Positions 1 to 7,391 are shown, counted from the first letter of the stretch. The stretch: 39,431 nucleotides of DNA from Nonomuraea turkmeniaca (GCF_005889735.1 NZ_VCKY01000088.1:1-39431), one strand, 5' to 3'. The notes: a model not told the origin generated them from the letters alone. Numbers and translations are program-made.

Positions 1-474
1 CCCGTGGCCCCCAGGAAGCCGACAGCCGTCCCCAAGCCCACGAAGACCGCCCAGTCCCCGTCCGCCCGCTCGACGCCGAAGTCGTCTGTCACGACGGTCG
101 GCACGACACTCGAGAACCAAGTCGTGAGCCTGGCGAACGCGCAGCGGGCCAAGGCCGGATGCCGGCCGCTCAAGCACGACGCCGAGCTCCGCAGGGCCGC
201 CTACGGCCACTCCAGGGACATGGTCGCCAAGGACTATTTCGACCACACGTCACCCAGCGGAAAGGACGCCGGCGACCGCATCAAGGCCGCGGGCTTCTCG
301 CCCGTCAGTTCGTGGGGCGAGAACATCGCGGCCGGTCAGCGCACGGCAGCCGCCGTCATGAAGGACTGGATGAGCAGCTCGGGCCACAAACGCAACATTC
401 TCGACTGCTCCTACACCCACATCGGCGTCGGCTATGCCAGTTCGTATTGGACCCAGGTCTTTGCCGCGCACTGA
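1..474 (+). CDS. CAP-domain (SCP/PR1-like) secreted protein, 5' partial
   Basis: The reading frame is open to the left edge, so the start and signal peptide lie outside the window. The visible N-terminal 35 residues are a Pro/Thr/Lys/Ser-rich linker, typical of actinomycete secreted proteins between signal peptide and catalytic or binding domain. The rest is a CAP domain: an opening helix (VVSLANAQRAKAGCRPL), the H-S-R-D-M helix, the YFDHTSPSGK motif, the GENIAAG motif and the closing SSGHKRNILDCSYTHIGVGY motif. The conserved His of YFDHTS and the Glu of GENIA are present. Two Cys (in GCRPL and LDCSY) probably pair. CAP proteins in bacteria are extracellular and their substrates are mostly unknown, so no activity is assigned. 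No operon partner is visible to the right. Confidence 0.9.
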   Translation, partial: PVAPRKPTAVPKPTKTAQSPSARSTPKSSVTTVGTTLENQVVSLANAQRAKAGCRPLKHDAELRRAAYGHSRDMVAKDYFDHTSPSGKDAGDRIKAAGFSPVSSWGENIAAGQRTAAAVMKDWMSSSGHKRNILDCSYTHIGVGYASSYWTQVFAAH

Positions 475-513
475 GATGATCCACGCGGCCGGCCGCCTCG
501 GTAAGGCGTAATC

Positions 514-578
514 CGGCACGTGCCGCGGATCGGCCCAGCGGTTGGCAGACCGCTCGTTCCGAGCCGCGGCACGTGCCG
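514..578. repeat. Long composite hairpin, possible terminator
   Basis: Bases 514-528 and 564-578 form a perfect 15-bp stem containing GGCACGTGCCGCGG. After one mismatch a further 4 bp pair (530-533 with 559-562). Inside, AGCGGT (537-542) pairs with ACCGCT (549-554) around a 6-base loop. The whole 65 bases can fold as one rod. It starts 40 bases after the CAP gene stop, so a transcription terminator is the simplest reading, but there is no U-tract and it is longer than usual. Confidence 0.6.
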
Positions 579-842
579 TCCCCTCCTTCGCGGCAAGCGC
601 TTTGGGAGCCGGCCCCCACACGGCTCCAGTCTTGACAGAGTGCGCGGGCAGCCGCCTGAGTACCTCCCTACCTAATCGAAATCACCAAATTTCTGGATCG
701 CCTGGCAGCGCGACACCTGCCTTTGTCGGTAACCGGCCGACGTACCGCCCCGGCGGCGCCGGGCGGTGAGGTCGGCTGTTGCGACGCGTCCATCCTGTCG
801 ATCACCGTTGCCGCTGCGGATCGCCGGTGTGACCGGTTTGCA

Positions 843-864
843 CTCACTCTTACGAGGGAGTGAG
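843..864. promoter_or_regulatory. Inverted repeat upstream of membrane gene, possible operator
   Basis: CTCACTC (843-849) and GAGTGAG (858-864) are a perfect 7-bp inverted repeat around an 8-base spacer, 56 bases before the next start codon. The arrangement fits a TetR- or MarR-type operator. No cognate regulator is next to it. Confidence 0.4.
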
Positions 865-920
865 ATGATCGCCCCTACCGGCGATGTCCGCCGTCCCGTC
901 GCGGGCCGAGGATTCACCGC

Positions 921-1508
921 ATGAACTCTCGCTTCGCCTTCATCGCCGCGCCGCTGCTCGTGCTCGCGTACGGCGTGATCCGCATCCTCGACGGCCTCGA
1001 TGGCAGCCGGGGCCCTGGGGTCGCCTGGACCACGGGCCATCTCGCGTTCATCGGTGCCCTGGTCCTCTTCGTTCCCATCTTCTGGCGGTTGCGGCACATG
1101 ACCGGGCGCACCGCTGTGGCCACCGTGAGTGCGGTGGCCGGAACGGCCGGCATCGTGACGCTGATCGCGCAGTTCGCGATCGACATCGTGATCGGGTTCA
1201 TGGCGGCCGACCACGACGCCATGGGGCCGCTCTTCGACCAGGTGCAGGCCATGCCGGGGGTGCAGCTCGCCGTCTACGACGCCGGCCCGTACCTGTTCTA
1301 CGTGGCGCAGCTCGCGCTCGTCGTCCACGTCGCACTCCGCAAGGCGGTCAAGGCCTGGACGCCGGTCCTGGTGCTGGTCGGCCTCATGCTCCCGATGATC
1401 GACAAGGACCTGATCCCGGTCGGCGCGATCTTCCTGCTGGTGTCGTTCTGGCCGCTGGCCCGGCGTGAGGCGCCGGCCGCCCGTCACGCTCTTGTCCCAT
1501 GCGTGTAG
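921..1508 (+). CDS. Multi-pass membrane protein of unknown function
   Basis: A 195-residue protein rich in hydrophobic segments: about residues 4-22, 42-60, 68-90, 110-130 and 135-175, so roughly five to six membrane spans. I do not recognise a named family or catalytic motif. The start at ATG 921 is preceded by a GAGGAT element. An inverted repeat 56 bases upstream suggests its own regulated promoter. It ends 6 bases before the sensor kinase start, so it may share a transcript with the two-component genes, possibly as a membrane partner. Function is not inferred. Confidence 0.75.
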   Translation: MNSRFAFIAAPLLVLAYGVIRILDGLDGSRGPGVAWTTGHLAFIGALVLFVPIFWRLRHMTGRTAVATVSAVAGTAGIVTLIAQFAIDIVIGFMAADHDAMGPLFDQVQAMPGVQLAVYDAGPYLFYVAQLALVVHVALRKAVKAWTPVLVLVGLMLPMIDKDLIPVGAIFLLVSFWPLARREAPAARHALVPCV

Positions 1509-1514
1509 GGACAC

Positions 1515-2725
1515 ATGCGCGAGGGACAATGGCACACCGTGTCTGATTTGACGTTGGTCGACGTCGCCCGCCGGAGGCTCCAGGCGCTCCCGCATCTGTG
1601 GGTGGACGGGGTGCTCGCCGGAGCGATCACGGTGGTCCAGCTGTGGCCGCTGATCTCGTCGGCGAGCTCGATGGGAGGGTCGTGGCACTGGTGGGGGTAC
1701 GTGGTCGCCATCGCCGCCTCGCTCCCCCTGGTGTGGCGGCGGCGGGCGCCGGTGACCGTCCTGGTGGTCAGCCTGTGCACGAGCGAGCTCTACGACCTCG
1801 CCGACGACGTCGCGCGACAGCCCATCTGGTACGGCGTCCTCGTCGGCTTCTACACGGTCGCCGCCTACAGCTCCCGGGCGCCGAGGATCATCGTGCTCAT
1901 CCTGACCTGTGCCGGCACCCTGCTGACCGCCGGGTCATGGGACACCCTGCTGCGCGGGACGGTGCAGGTCGTGGCCGCGTACGCCATCGGCCGGGCCGCC
2001 GCCACCTCCCGCGCCCACGCTGCCGCACTCGAGGAACGTACCGCCAGGCTGGAAAGGGAACGCCAGACAGGCTGGAAAGGGAACGCCAGATGGAAGCCGA
2101 GCGCGCCGCCGAGCGCGAGCGGGCCAGGATCGCCCGCGACATGCACGACATCCTGGCCCACACGGTCAGCCTGATGGTGGTCCAGGCCGAGGCCGGGCCC
2201 GTGGTGGTACGGAGCCACCCGGCCAGGGCGGAGGCCGCGTTCGACGCGATCGCCTCGGCCGGGCGCGACGCGATGGTGCAACTGCGGCGCCTGCTCGGCG
2301 TACTGAAAGACGACGAGGTGCCGCCCCGTGCGCCCCAGCCCACGATCGGCGACCTGCCCGCGCTGGCCGGGCAGGTCGGCGGCACGGGCCTGGACGTGGC
2401 CTTCGTCGAGTCCGGCGAGCCGCGCCCGCTCGCCCCCGACAGCGCGGTGGCCGCGTACCGCATCACGCAGGAGGCGCTCACCAACATCGTCAAACACTCC
2501 GGCGCGGACAGCGCCGACATCCGGCTCACCTGGGAGGACGACACCCTGATGATCGACATCACCGACAACGGCGCCGGCGGGGGCCGCGCCCTGCCCTCGG
2601 GCGGGAACGGGCTGATCGGCATCCGCGAGCGGGCCGTCGCCTGCGGTGGCGACGCCACGGCGGGGCCGCGCCAGGACGGTCCGGGCTTCGTGGTGTCGGT
2701 ACGGCTGCCGCTGGCGGCGTCATGA
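1515..2725 (+). pseudogene. NarL-type sensor histidine kinase, frameshifted by a 23-bp tandem duplication
   Basis: The gene would encode a sensor kinase of the HisKA_3 class that phosphorylates the adjacent response regulator. The 5' part (1515 to about 2067) gives four or so membrane spans and the start of a charged coiled-coil linker. The 3' part, in another frame, gives the rest of the coiled coil (RQMEAERAAERERARIA), the dimerisation and phosphoacceptor motif RDMHDILAHTV (His codon 2144-2146), and an HATPase_c domain with the N box (ITQEALTNIVKHS), DITDNGAGG and GLIGIRERA. A perfect 23-bp tandem repeat at 2045-2090 separates the frames. Removing one copy restores one open frame exactly through the linker. 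As it stands, translation from 1515 stops at 2174, giving a membrane fragment without kinase. The stop at 2723-2725 overlaps the regulator start. Confidence 0.85.
2045..2090 (+). repeat. Perfect 23-bp tandem duplication inside the kinase gene
   Basis: Bases 2045-2067 and 2068-2090 are identical. The unit begins CAGGCTGGAAAG and ends CGCCAGA. Twenty-three is not a multiple of three, so the second copy shifts the frame. The direct repeat is long enough for slippage or recombination to delete one copy. Confidence 0.95.
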
Positions 2726-3375
2726 CCCTGCGCGTCGTCGTGGCCGACGACCAGGAGCTGGTCAGGGGCGGGTTCGCGATGATCCTGGACGCCCAGCCGG
2801 ACATCGACGTGGTGGCCGAGGCGGGCGACGGGGCCGAGGCGGTGGCCGCGGTCCGCGAGCACACCCCCGATGTGCTGCTGCTCGACATCCGCATGCCCAG
2901 GATGGACGGCATCGAGGCGGCCAGGATCGTGTGCGCGGAGAGCGGGTGCCGGGTGCTGATGCTGACGACGTTCGACCTCGACGACTACGTGTTCGACGCG
3001 CTGCGGGCGGGCGCGAGCGGCTTCCTGCTCAAGGACGTGCGGCGCGACGAGCTGGTGAACGCGGTGCGGGTGGTGGCGGCCGGCGAGTCCCTGCTCTCCC
3101 CGGCGGTCACCGGCAAGCTGATCGCCGAGTTCACCAAGCGGCCGGCGGCCCGGACCCCGGTGGCGACGCTGGACGTGCTGACGGCGCGGGAGCGCGAAAC
3201 GCTGCTGCTGATCGCGCGCGGGCTGTCCAACGCGGAGATCGCCGCAGCCATGGTGGTCAGCGAGCACACCGTGAAGACACACGTCAGCAACGTGCTGAGC
3301 AAGCTGGGGCTGCGGGATCGGGTGCAGGCCGTGATAGCCGCGTACGAGTCGGGGCTGGCCGTGCCGGGTGCGTAA
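2722..3375 (+). CDS. NarL/LuxR-family response regulator
   Basis: A 217-residue DNA-binding response regulator. Residues 1-118 are a receiver domain with acidic residues D9/D10, phosphoacceptor D55 in LLLDIRMPRMDG, and K104 in GFLLKD. Residues 150-212 are a LuxR-type helix-turn-helix (LTARERETLLLIARGLSNAE, then VSEHTVKTHVSNVLSKLGLRDR). The start ATG overlaps the kinase stop as ATGA, the usual translational coupling of such pairs. With the kinase frameshifted, coupling would fail and the regulator may be poorly made, unphosphorylated, or served by another kinase. Targets cannot be read from the sequence. Confidence 0.93.
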   Translation: MTLRVVVADDQELVRGGFAMILDAQPDIDVVAEAGDGAEAVAAVREHTPDVLLLDIRMPRMDGIEAARIVCAESGCRVLMLTTFDLDDYVFDALRAGASGFLLKDVRRDELVNAVRVVAAGESLLSPAVTGKLIAEFTKRPAARTPVATLDVLTARERETLLLIARGLSNAEIAAAMVVSEHTVKTHVSNVLSKLGLRDRVQAVIAAYESGLAVPGA

Positions 3376-3404
3376 CGTGGGGCTTGGCGGGTAGGCGGCG
3401 CGGT

Positions 3405-3722
3405 ATGACTGAGGGCCTCGACAACGACCTGCTCTGGGACGAGTTCCATCGCTTGGTCAACATGAACTCCGAAGAGCTGCGCTCATACCTGCTGGCCGAC
3501 GCCTCGGACGAGGACGGCTTCCCGCCCGACCCCGACCTCGGCATCGACGAGATCGGCCGGGGCGTGCTGCACGTCCTGGGCAAGCGCAAGGGCGACCTGA
3601 CCAAGGACGACCTGAAGGTGATGCGACAGGTCGTCGAACTGATCGAGACCATGCGCGACAGGACGGACGACGACTCGCGGCGCGCGCTCATGACCGTCGG
3701 GCACGATCCGCTGAGAGGATGA
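3405..3722 (+). CDS. DUF3140-family protein
   Basis: A 105-residue acidic soluble protein. The core NDLLWDEFHRLVNMNSEEL, then IGRGVLHVLGKRKGDLTKDDLKVMRQVVELI, matches my recollection of the DUF3140 family, which is small, largely helical and has no established function. The reading frame is open far upstream, overlapping the response regulator in another frame. ATG 3405 is chosen because the family begins close to this point. Its stop overlaps the next gene's region by a few bases, so the two are probably co-transcribed. Confidence 0.75.
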   Translation: MTEGLDNDLLWDEFHRLVNMNSEELRSYLLADASDEDGFPPDPDLGIDEIGRGVLHVLGKRKGDLTKDDLKVMRQVVELIETMRDRTDDDSRRALMTVGHDPLRG

Positions 3723-3725
3723 GTC

Positions 3726-4076
3726 ATGGTCGAGCCGCGTCCGTGGATCGATGGGTACGTCCGAGCGTGGAACTCCAACGATCCCGACGACATCTCCGCC
3801 CTGTTCACGGAGGACGCCGTCTACTACACCGAGCCGTACAGCACGCCCTGGCAGGGGCGGGACGAGATCGTCGTGAAGTGGCTGGACCGGCAGGACAAAC
3901 CGGGCGAGGCCACGTTCGAGTGGCATCCGGTGTGCGTCACGGAAGACGTGGGCGTCATTCAAGGTGTCACCACGTACCCGGACAAAACCTATAGCAATCT
4001 TTGGGTGATCCGATTCGTGCCCGACGGGCGATGCCGGGAATTCACCGAATGGTGGATGAGACACGACGCCGGATGA
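3726..4076 (+). CDS. SnoaL/NTF2-like fold protein
   Basis: A 116-residue protein of the nuclear transport factor 2-like superfamily (SnoaL-like subgroup). Typical features are an N-terminal helix (IDGYVRAWNSNDPDDISALF), a TEDAVYYTEP strand and the PWQGRDEIVVKWLD helix, then beta strands ending in FTEWWMRHD. The fold is used by polyketide cyclases, ketosteroid isomerases and many proteins of unknown role. No conserved catalytic pair can be assigned with confidence. It follows the DUF3140 gene with only 3 bases between, consistent with one transcript. Confidence 0.8.
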   Translation: MVEPRPWIDGYVRAWNSNDPDDISALFTEDAVYYTEPYSTPWQGRDEIVVKWLDRQDKPGEATFEWHPVCVTEDVGVIQGVTTYPDKTYSNLWVIRFVPDGRCREFTEWWMRHDAG

Positions 4077-4113
4077 TGCAATGGGCCGAACCGTCTTCAC
4101 CCGAGGAGATCCG

Positions 4114-4326
4114 TTGAGAGACAACCTCGACCTCGCCGCGAGCGCTCAGCAGTTGGCAGACGCCGCCCCGACGGGATCGATAGACCGTGCCGCGGCCTCG
4201 TCCGTGGCGATCACGCTGGCCACCACGCGCGACATCACGCAGGCCAGGAGGACGCTGGACGGGCTGTCTCCCGAGGACGTGCGCAAGGCCGCGCTGGAGC
4301 TCTTCGACCGGCTCGCGGCGAGCTGA
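4114..4326 (+). CDS. Small protein of unknown function
   Basis: I do not recognise a family. The product is about 70 residues, helical and acidic, with the pattern TQARRTLDGLSPEDVRKAALELFDRLAAS at its end. The frame is also open from ATG 4081, but that codon has no ribosome-binding site. TTG 4114 has a good GAGGAG at 4103-4108 with a 5-base spacer and is preferred. It lies 37 bases after the NTF2-like gene and probably ends that operon. Confidence 0.6.
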   Translation: MRDNLDLAASAQQLADAAPTGSIDRAAASSVAITLATTRDITQARRTLDGLSPEDVRKAALELFDRLAAS

Positions 4327-4333
4327 CCCCCCG

Positions 4334-4349
4334 GCCGCCGGCCGGCGGC
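4334..4349. terminator. GC palindrome between convergent genes
   Basis: GCCGCCGGCCGGCGGC is a perfect 16-bp palindrome between the stop at 4326 and the convergent TetR stop at 4393. It may terminate both transcripts. There is no loop or U-tract, so this is tentative. Confidence 0.35.
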
Positions 4350-4392
4350 GGCGCAACTCGGCGCTCGTGGGCAAGCGCCGCGCCTGGCGACG

Positions 4393-4992
4393 CTAGCCGC
4401 TCAGGCGGGCGTGCACGGCGCGGCGGGCGCGGCCGGCGGCCTCGGGGTCGCGGTGCAGCTGGATGGAGTGGTTCAGTGCCATGATCAGGCCGAGCAGCTC
4501 GAACGCCAGCTGCTCGGCGTCCGTGCCCACCGGCAGGTCGCCGGCCTCGGCCGCGCGTCGCGCCTCCTTGCGCAACCGCCCGCGCCAGCCGTCGAACCGA
4601 GCCTCGATGGCGTCCCGCACCGGCCCCTCCCGGCCGTCGAACTCGTGCGCCGCCGCCACGAAGAAGCACCCGCCAGGGAAGACTCCCCGGTCCAGGTAGG
4701 AGATCCACGCTTCGCACAACTCGCGCAGCCGGTGCAGGCCGGGGGCGGCGGGCCGGGCGGGCACCCAGACCTCGGCAAGGAAGATGTCCGCCGCACGGTC
4801 GAGCACGGCGAGTTGCAGTGCCTCCTTGGAGCCGAAGTGCCCGAGCACGCCCGACTTGCTCATGCCCAGTTCGCCGGCGAGGCGGCCGATGGTCAGCCCT
4901 TCGAGCCCTTCGAGGGAGGCGATGGCGACCGAGCGGTCGAGAATCGCCGATCGGGTGCCAAGGGCTTCGGCGGCGGACTTACGCGGGCTCAT
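4393..4992 (-). CDS. TetR-family transcriptional regulator
   Basis: A repressor of about 199 residues. The N-terminal domain has the expected helix-turn-helix: TRSAILDRSVAIASLEGLEGLTIGRLAGELGMSKSGVLGHFGSKEALQLAVL. The C-terminal part is a ligand-binding helical domain with a Cys in GGCFFVAAAHEFDGREG. GTG 5001 is an in-frame alternative; ATG 4992 (MSPRKSAAE) fits family length better. It is divergent from the ketosynthase gene, and a perfect palindrome lies between them, so it probably represses both itself and that gene. The ligand is unknown; an acyl compound would suit the neighbour. Confidence 0.9.
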   Translation of the reverse strand: MSPRKSAAEALGTRSAILDRSVAIASLEGLEGLTIGRLAGELGMSKSGVLGHFGSKEALQLAVLDRAADIFLAEVWVPARPAAPGLHRLRELCEAWISYLDRGVFPGGCFFVAAAHEFDGREGPVRDAIEARFDGWRGRLRKEARRAAEAGDLPVGTDAEQLAFELLGLIMALNHSIQLHRDPEAAGRARRAVHARLSG

Positions 4993-5037
4993 CCGGGCCA
5001 CCGTGCGGCGTGGGTGTGCGGGCTCATGTGGGCCACT

Positions 5038-5066
5038 TTAGCGTCCGAACGTTCGGTTGCTATAGT
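5038..5066 (+). promoter_or_regulatory. Promoter with a TetR-type operator in its spacer
   Basis: A good -10 (TATAGT, 5061-5066) stands 9 bases before the ketosynthase ATG, with a weak -35 (TTAGCG, 5038-5043) 17 bases upstream. The 12-bp perfect palindrome CCGAACGTTCGG (5045-5056) fills the spacer. A repressor bound there would block RNA polymerase. The short leader implies little or no 5' untranslated region. Confidence 0.6.
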
Positions 5067-5074
5067 CCGATCCC

Positions 5075-6013
5075 ATGAGTGGATCACGACTTGTCGCCAC
5101 AGGTCACTACCAACCTGCCCAGGTCATGACAAATGATGATTTGGCGGGGATGGTGGACACCAGCGACGAGTGGATCAGGCAGCGGGTCGGCATCCGCGCC
5201 AGGCATGTGGCGGGGCCCGAGGAGAGCGTGGCGGACCTGGCCGGGCACGCCGCCGCGAAGGCCCTGGCCGGCAGTGGCCTGGACCCGGCCGACATCGACC
5301 TGGTGCTGATCGCGACCTGCACGCAGACCGAGCGCGCCCCGAACGTCGCCTCCCGCGTCGCGGTCCGGCTCGGCGTACCGGCCGCGGCCCTGATGGACGT
5401 CGGCGTCTCGTGCTCGGGCTTCACCCACGCCCTGGCGGTGGCCGACCACACAATCCGCGCCGGTGCCGCCACGAACGCGCTGGTCGTCGGCGCGGACAAG
5501 ATGACCTCGGTCACCGACTGGACCGACCGGACCACATGCGTGCTGACCGGCGACGGCGCCGGCGCCGCCGTGCTCAGCGCGGCCCCGGAGGCCGGGATCG
5601 GGCCCGTCGTGTGGGGGTCGGCGCCCGAGCTGGGCGCCGCCGTACGCATCGAGGGCGCCCCCGCGCGCTTCTCCCAGGACGGCCAGACCGTCTACCGGTG
5701 GGCCACCACCCGGCTGCCGGAGATCGCCCAGCGCGCCTGCGAGCGCGGCGGTGTCCGTCCCGAGGACCTGGCGGCCGTGGTGCTGCACCAGGCGAACCTG
5801 CGCATCATCGAGCCCATCGCCAAGAAGCTCGGCGCGGTCAACGCGATCGTGGCGCGCGACGTCGTGGAGTCGGGCAACACCTCGGCCGCGAGCGTCCCCC
5901 TGGCGCTGTCGAAGCTCCTGGAGCAGGGGGTGGTCCAGCGCGGCGCGCCGATGTTGCTCTTCGGTTTCGGCGGCAACCTGTCCTACGCGGGGATGGTGGT
6001 CCGCTGCCCCTGA
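5075..6013 (+). CDS. fabH: Beta-ketoacyl-ACP synthase III (FabH-like)
   Basis: A 312-residue thiolase-fold condensing enzyme that joins an acyl-CoA primer to malonyl-ACP. The catalytic triad is visible: C113 in DVGVSCSGF, H238 in VVLHQANLRI and N268 in ESGNTSAAS. The N-terminal TSDEWIRQRVGIRAR and the C-terminal FGFGGNLSYAG are family signatures. There is no neighbouring ACP or other fatty acid synthase gene, so this is a stand-alone copy rather than the housekeeping cluster. It could serve a special starter unit, an acyl transfer, or lipid tuning under control of the divergent TetR regulator. The two genes form a simple divergent pair sharing one operator region. Confidence 0.92.
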   Translation: MSGSRLVATGHYQPAQVMTNDDLAGMVDTSDEWIRQRVGIRARHVAGPEESVADLAGHAAAKALAGSGLDPADIDLVLIATCTQTERAPNVASRVAVRLGVPAAALMDVGVSCSGFTHALAVADHTIRAGAATNALVVGADKMTSVTDWTDRTTCVLTGDGAGAAVLSAAPEAGIGPVVWGSAPELGAAVRIEGAPARFSQDGQTVYRWATTRLPEIAQRACERGGVRPEDLAAVVLHQANLRIIEPIAKKLGAVNAIVARDVVESGNTSAASVPLALSKLLEQGVVQRGAPMLLFGFGGNLSYAGMVVRCP

Positions 6014-6031
6014 CGTGGTCCGTGGCCGGAT

Positions 6032-7054
6032 CTACGCCTTCGCCGGGGCGGGTGCGGGGCCCGTGCTGCCGCGTGGCGTGAGCACCGCCGCCTGGTCCTC
6101 GTAGGGGGTCACGCTCTCGCCGGCGATCAACGCCAGCAGCCGCTGGGCAGCGTGTGTCCCGTAGGCCGGGATGTCACGGGTGAGCGCCGTCAGCGGCGGG
6201 CGCACGACCTGGGCCAGCGGCGAGTCGTCCCAGGCCACGATGGAGAGCTCGCCCGGCACCCGCACCCGCATCTCCTGGGCGACGGACAGGCCCGCCACGG
6301 CCATGATGTCGTTGTCGTAGATGATCGCCGTGGGCCGGTCGGGTGAGCTGAGCAGCCGGCGGGTGGCCCGGGCGCCTTCCTCGCCGGTGTAGTCCGTGTG
6401 CACGGTGACGTGCTCGGCCGTCCCCTGGCAGGCCTCGGCGAACGCCTGGTCGCGGACGGCGGTGTGGACCAGGTCCGACAACCCCGCCACCCGGGCGATG
6501 CGGCGGTGGCCGAGCGCCACCAAGTAGCCGACGGTCTCGCGGACGGCCTGGCCGTCGTCGGACCAGATGGCCGACAACGAGCCGGACTGGGACGGGTGGC
6601 CGATGACCACGACCGGCATGCCGAGCCGCTCAAGCTCCGTCACGCGGGCGTCCGCATAGTGCAGGTCGACGAGGAAGACGCCGTCGATGCGGCTCTCGCC
6701 CCACCAGCGCCGGTAGACCTCGCTCTCCTGCTGGTGGCTGGAGACCACCTGCAGCAGCAGCGCGTACGACCGGTCGGCGAGCACACCCTCGATGCCGCTG
6801 ATCAGCTCCATGAAGAACGGCTCGACACCCAGAATCCTGGCGGGACGGCACAGCGCGAGGCCGACGCAGTTGGCCCGGGCGCCGTTGAGCGCCCGGGCGG
6901 CGCTGTTGGGGCGCCAGCCGATCTCGTCGGCGATGGCGATGATCCTGGCCCGCGTCGCTTCCGACACCCCCGGTTGGCCGTTGAGCGCGTAGGACACCGC
7001 CACCTTGGAGACGCCGGCCCGGCTGGCGATGTCGGCGATCGTCGGTCGCTTCAC
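6032..7054 (-). CDS. LacI-family transcriptional regulator (LacI-1)
   Basis: About 340 residues. The N-terminal helix-turn-helix and hinge read KRPTIADIASRAGVSKVAVS then YALNGQPGVSEATRARI. The remainder is a periplasmic-binding-protein-like sugar domain ending near VTPYEDQAAVL. ATG 7060 is in frame, but the GAGAGG ribosome-binding site touches it with no spacer; GTG 7054, 6 bases further on, has proper spacing and gives the family's usual N-terminus, so it is preferred. An operator-like TTAACCGATTAA lies 60 bases upstream. The same motif appears at the mannanase gene, which suggests this regulator controls itself and mannan use. The effector is not known. Confidence 0.92.
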   Translation of the reverse strand: MKRPTIADIASRAGVSKVAVSYALNGQPGVSEATRARIIAIADEIGWRPNSAARALNGARANCVGLALCRPARILGVEPFFMELISGIEGVLADRSYALLLQVVSSHQQESEVYRRWWGESRIDGVFLVDLHYADARVTELERLGMPVVVIGHPSQSGSLSAIWSDDGQAVRETVGYLVALGHRRIARVAGLSDLVHTAVRDQAFAEACQGTAEHVTVHTDYTGEEGARATRRLLSSPDRPTAIIYDNDIMAVAGLSVAQEMRVRVPGELSIVAWDDSPLAQVVRPPLTALTRDIPAYGTHAAQRLLALIAGESVTPYEDQAAVLTPRGSTGPAPAPAKA

Positions 7055-7113
7055 TGGCATCCTCTCTGAACCGGGTAACCACGCCTACTGTAGGCTAATC
7101 CGGAGGGGATGTA

Positions 7114-7125
7114 TTAACCGATTAA
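7114..7125. promoter_or_regulatory. LacI-type operator candidate upstream of LacI-1
   Basis: TTAACCGATTAA is a near-perfect palindrome (10 of 12) with the central CG typical of LacI-family sites. It overlaps the stop codon of the TusA-like gene and lies upstream of the LacI-1 start, fitting autoregulation. The extended form ATTAACCG-R-TT recurs at 21149 and 20811. Confidence 0.55.
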
Positions 7126-7391
7126 GCCACGTGCCAGGGCCTGGTGTCCTCGGTCTCCTCCGCGGTGCCGGCCACGCGCAGCGCGAACGTGGGTCGCTCG
7201 GCTCCCTCCACCTGTCCCAGGTAGGTGTGGCCGGTCAGGTGGCACCAAGCCGGCAGGTCCACAGGGGCGGCCGGGTCGGTGGCGATCAGGTGGATGACGG
7301 CGCCGGGCCCGGCCCGGCGTACGTGGGCGCGCAGCTTGATGAGCAGTTGAACGCACAGCTTGTCGCGACCGTCCACGACGAGATCAGGCAT
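7122..7391 (-). CDS. TusA-like sulfurtransferase-fold protein, motif altered
   Basis: An 89-residue protein with the TusA/SirA fold: MPDLVVDGRDKLCVQLLIKL, then ATDPAAPVDLPAWCHLTGH, the family hallmark for the second half. TusA proteins pass sulfur from a Cys in a CPxP motif. Here that site reads C13-V-Q-L, so the Cys is kept but both prolines are lost. A second Cys (C50) sits in PAWCHLTGH as in many homologues. It is sandwiched between two LacI genes on the same strand. The frame continues far upstream, but ATG 7391 gives family length. It may be a sulfur carrier for an unknown partner; no partner is nearby. Confidence 0.75.
   Translation of the reverse strand: MPDLVVDGRDKLCVQLLIKLRAHVRRAGPGAVIHLIATDPAAPVDLPAWCHLTGHTYLGQVEGAERPTFALRVAGTAEETEDTRPWHVA

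Larger units (their letters stand above)
475..920. other. 446-base gene-free interval
   Basis: I see no convincing coding region on either strand. The antisense frames here run through neighbouring genes with Arg/Pro-rich shadow composition. The interval holds the long hairpin at 514-578 and the inverted repeat at 843-864. A TTGACA hexamer at 632-637 has no matching -10 at the usual spacing. Confidence 0.6.

Noticed and set aside
632..637. TTGACA as a promoter -35 in the gap before 921
   Set aside because: No acceptable -10 at 16-18 bases and a distance of almost 300 bases to the next gene.
2045..2100. Programmed ribosomal frameshifting as the explanation for the split kinase
   Set aside because: There is no slippery heptamer and the exact 23-bp repeat explains the frame change fully.
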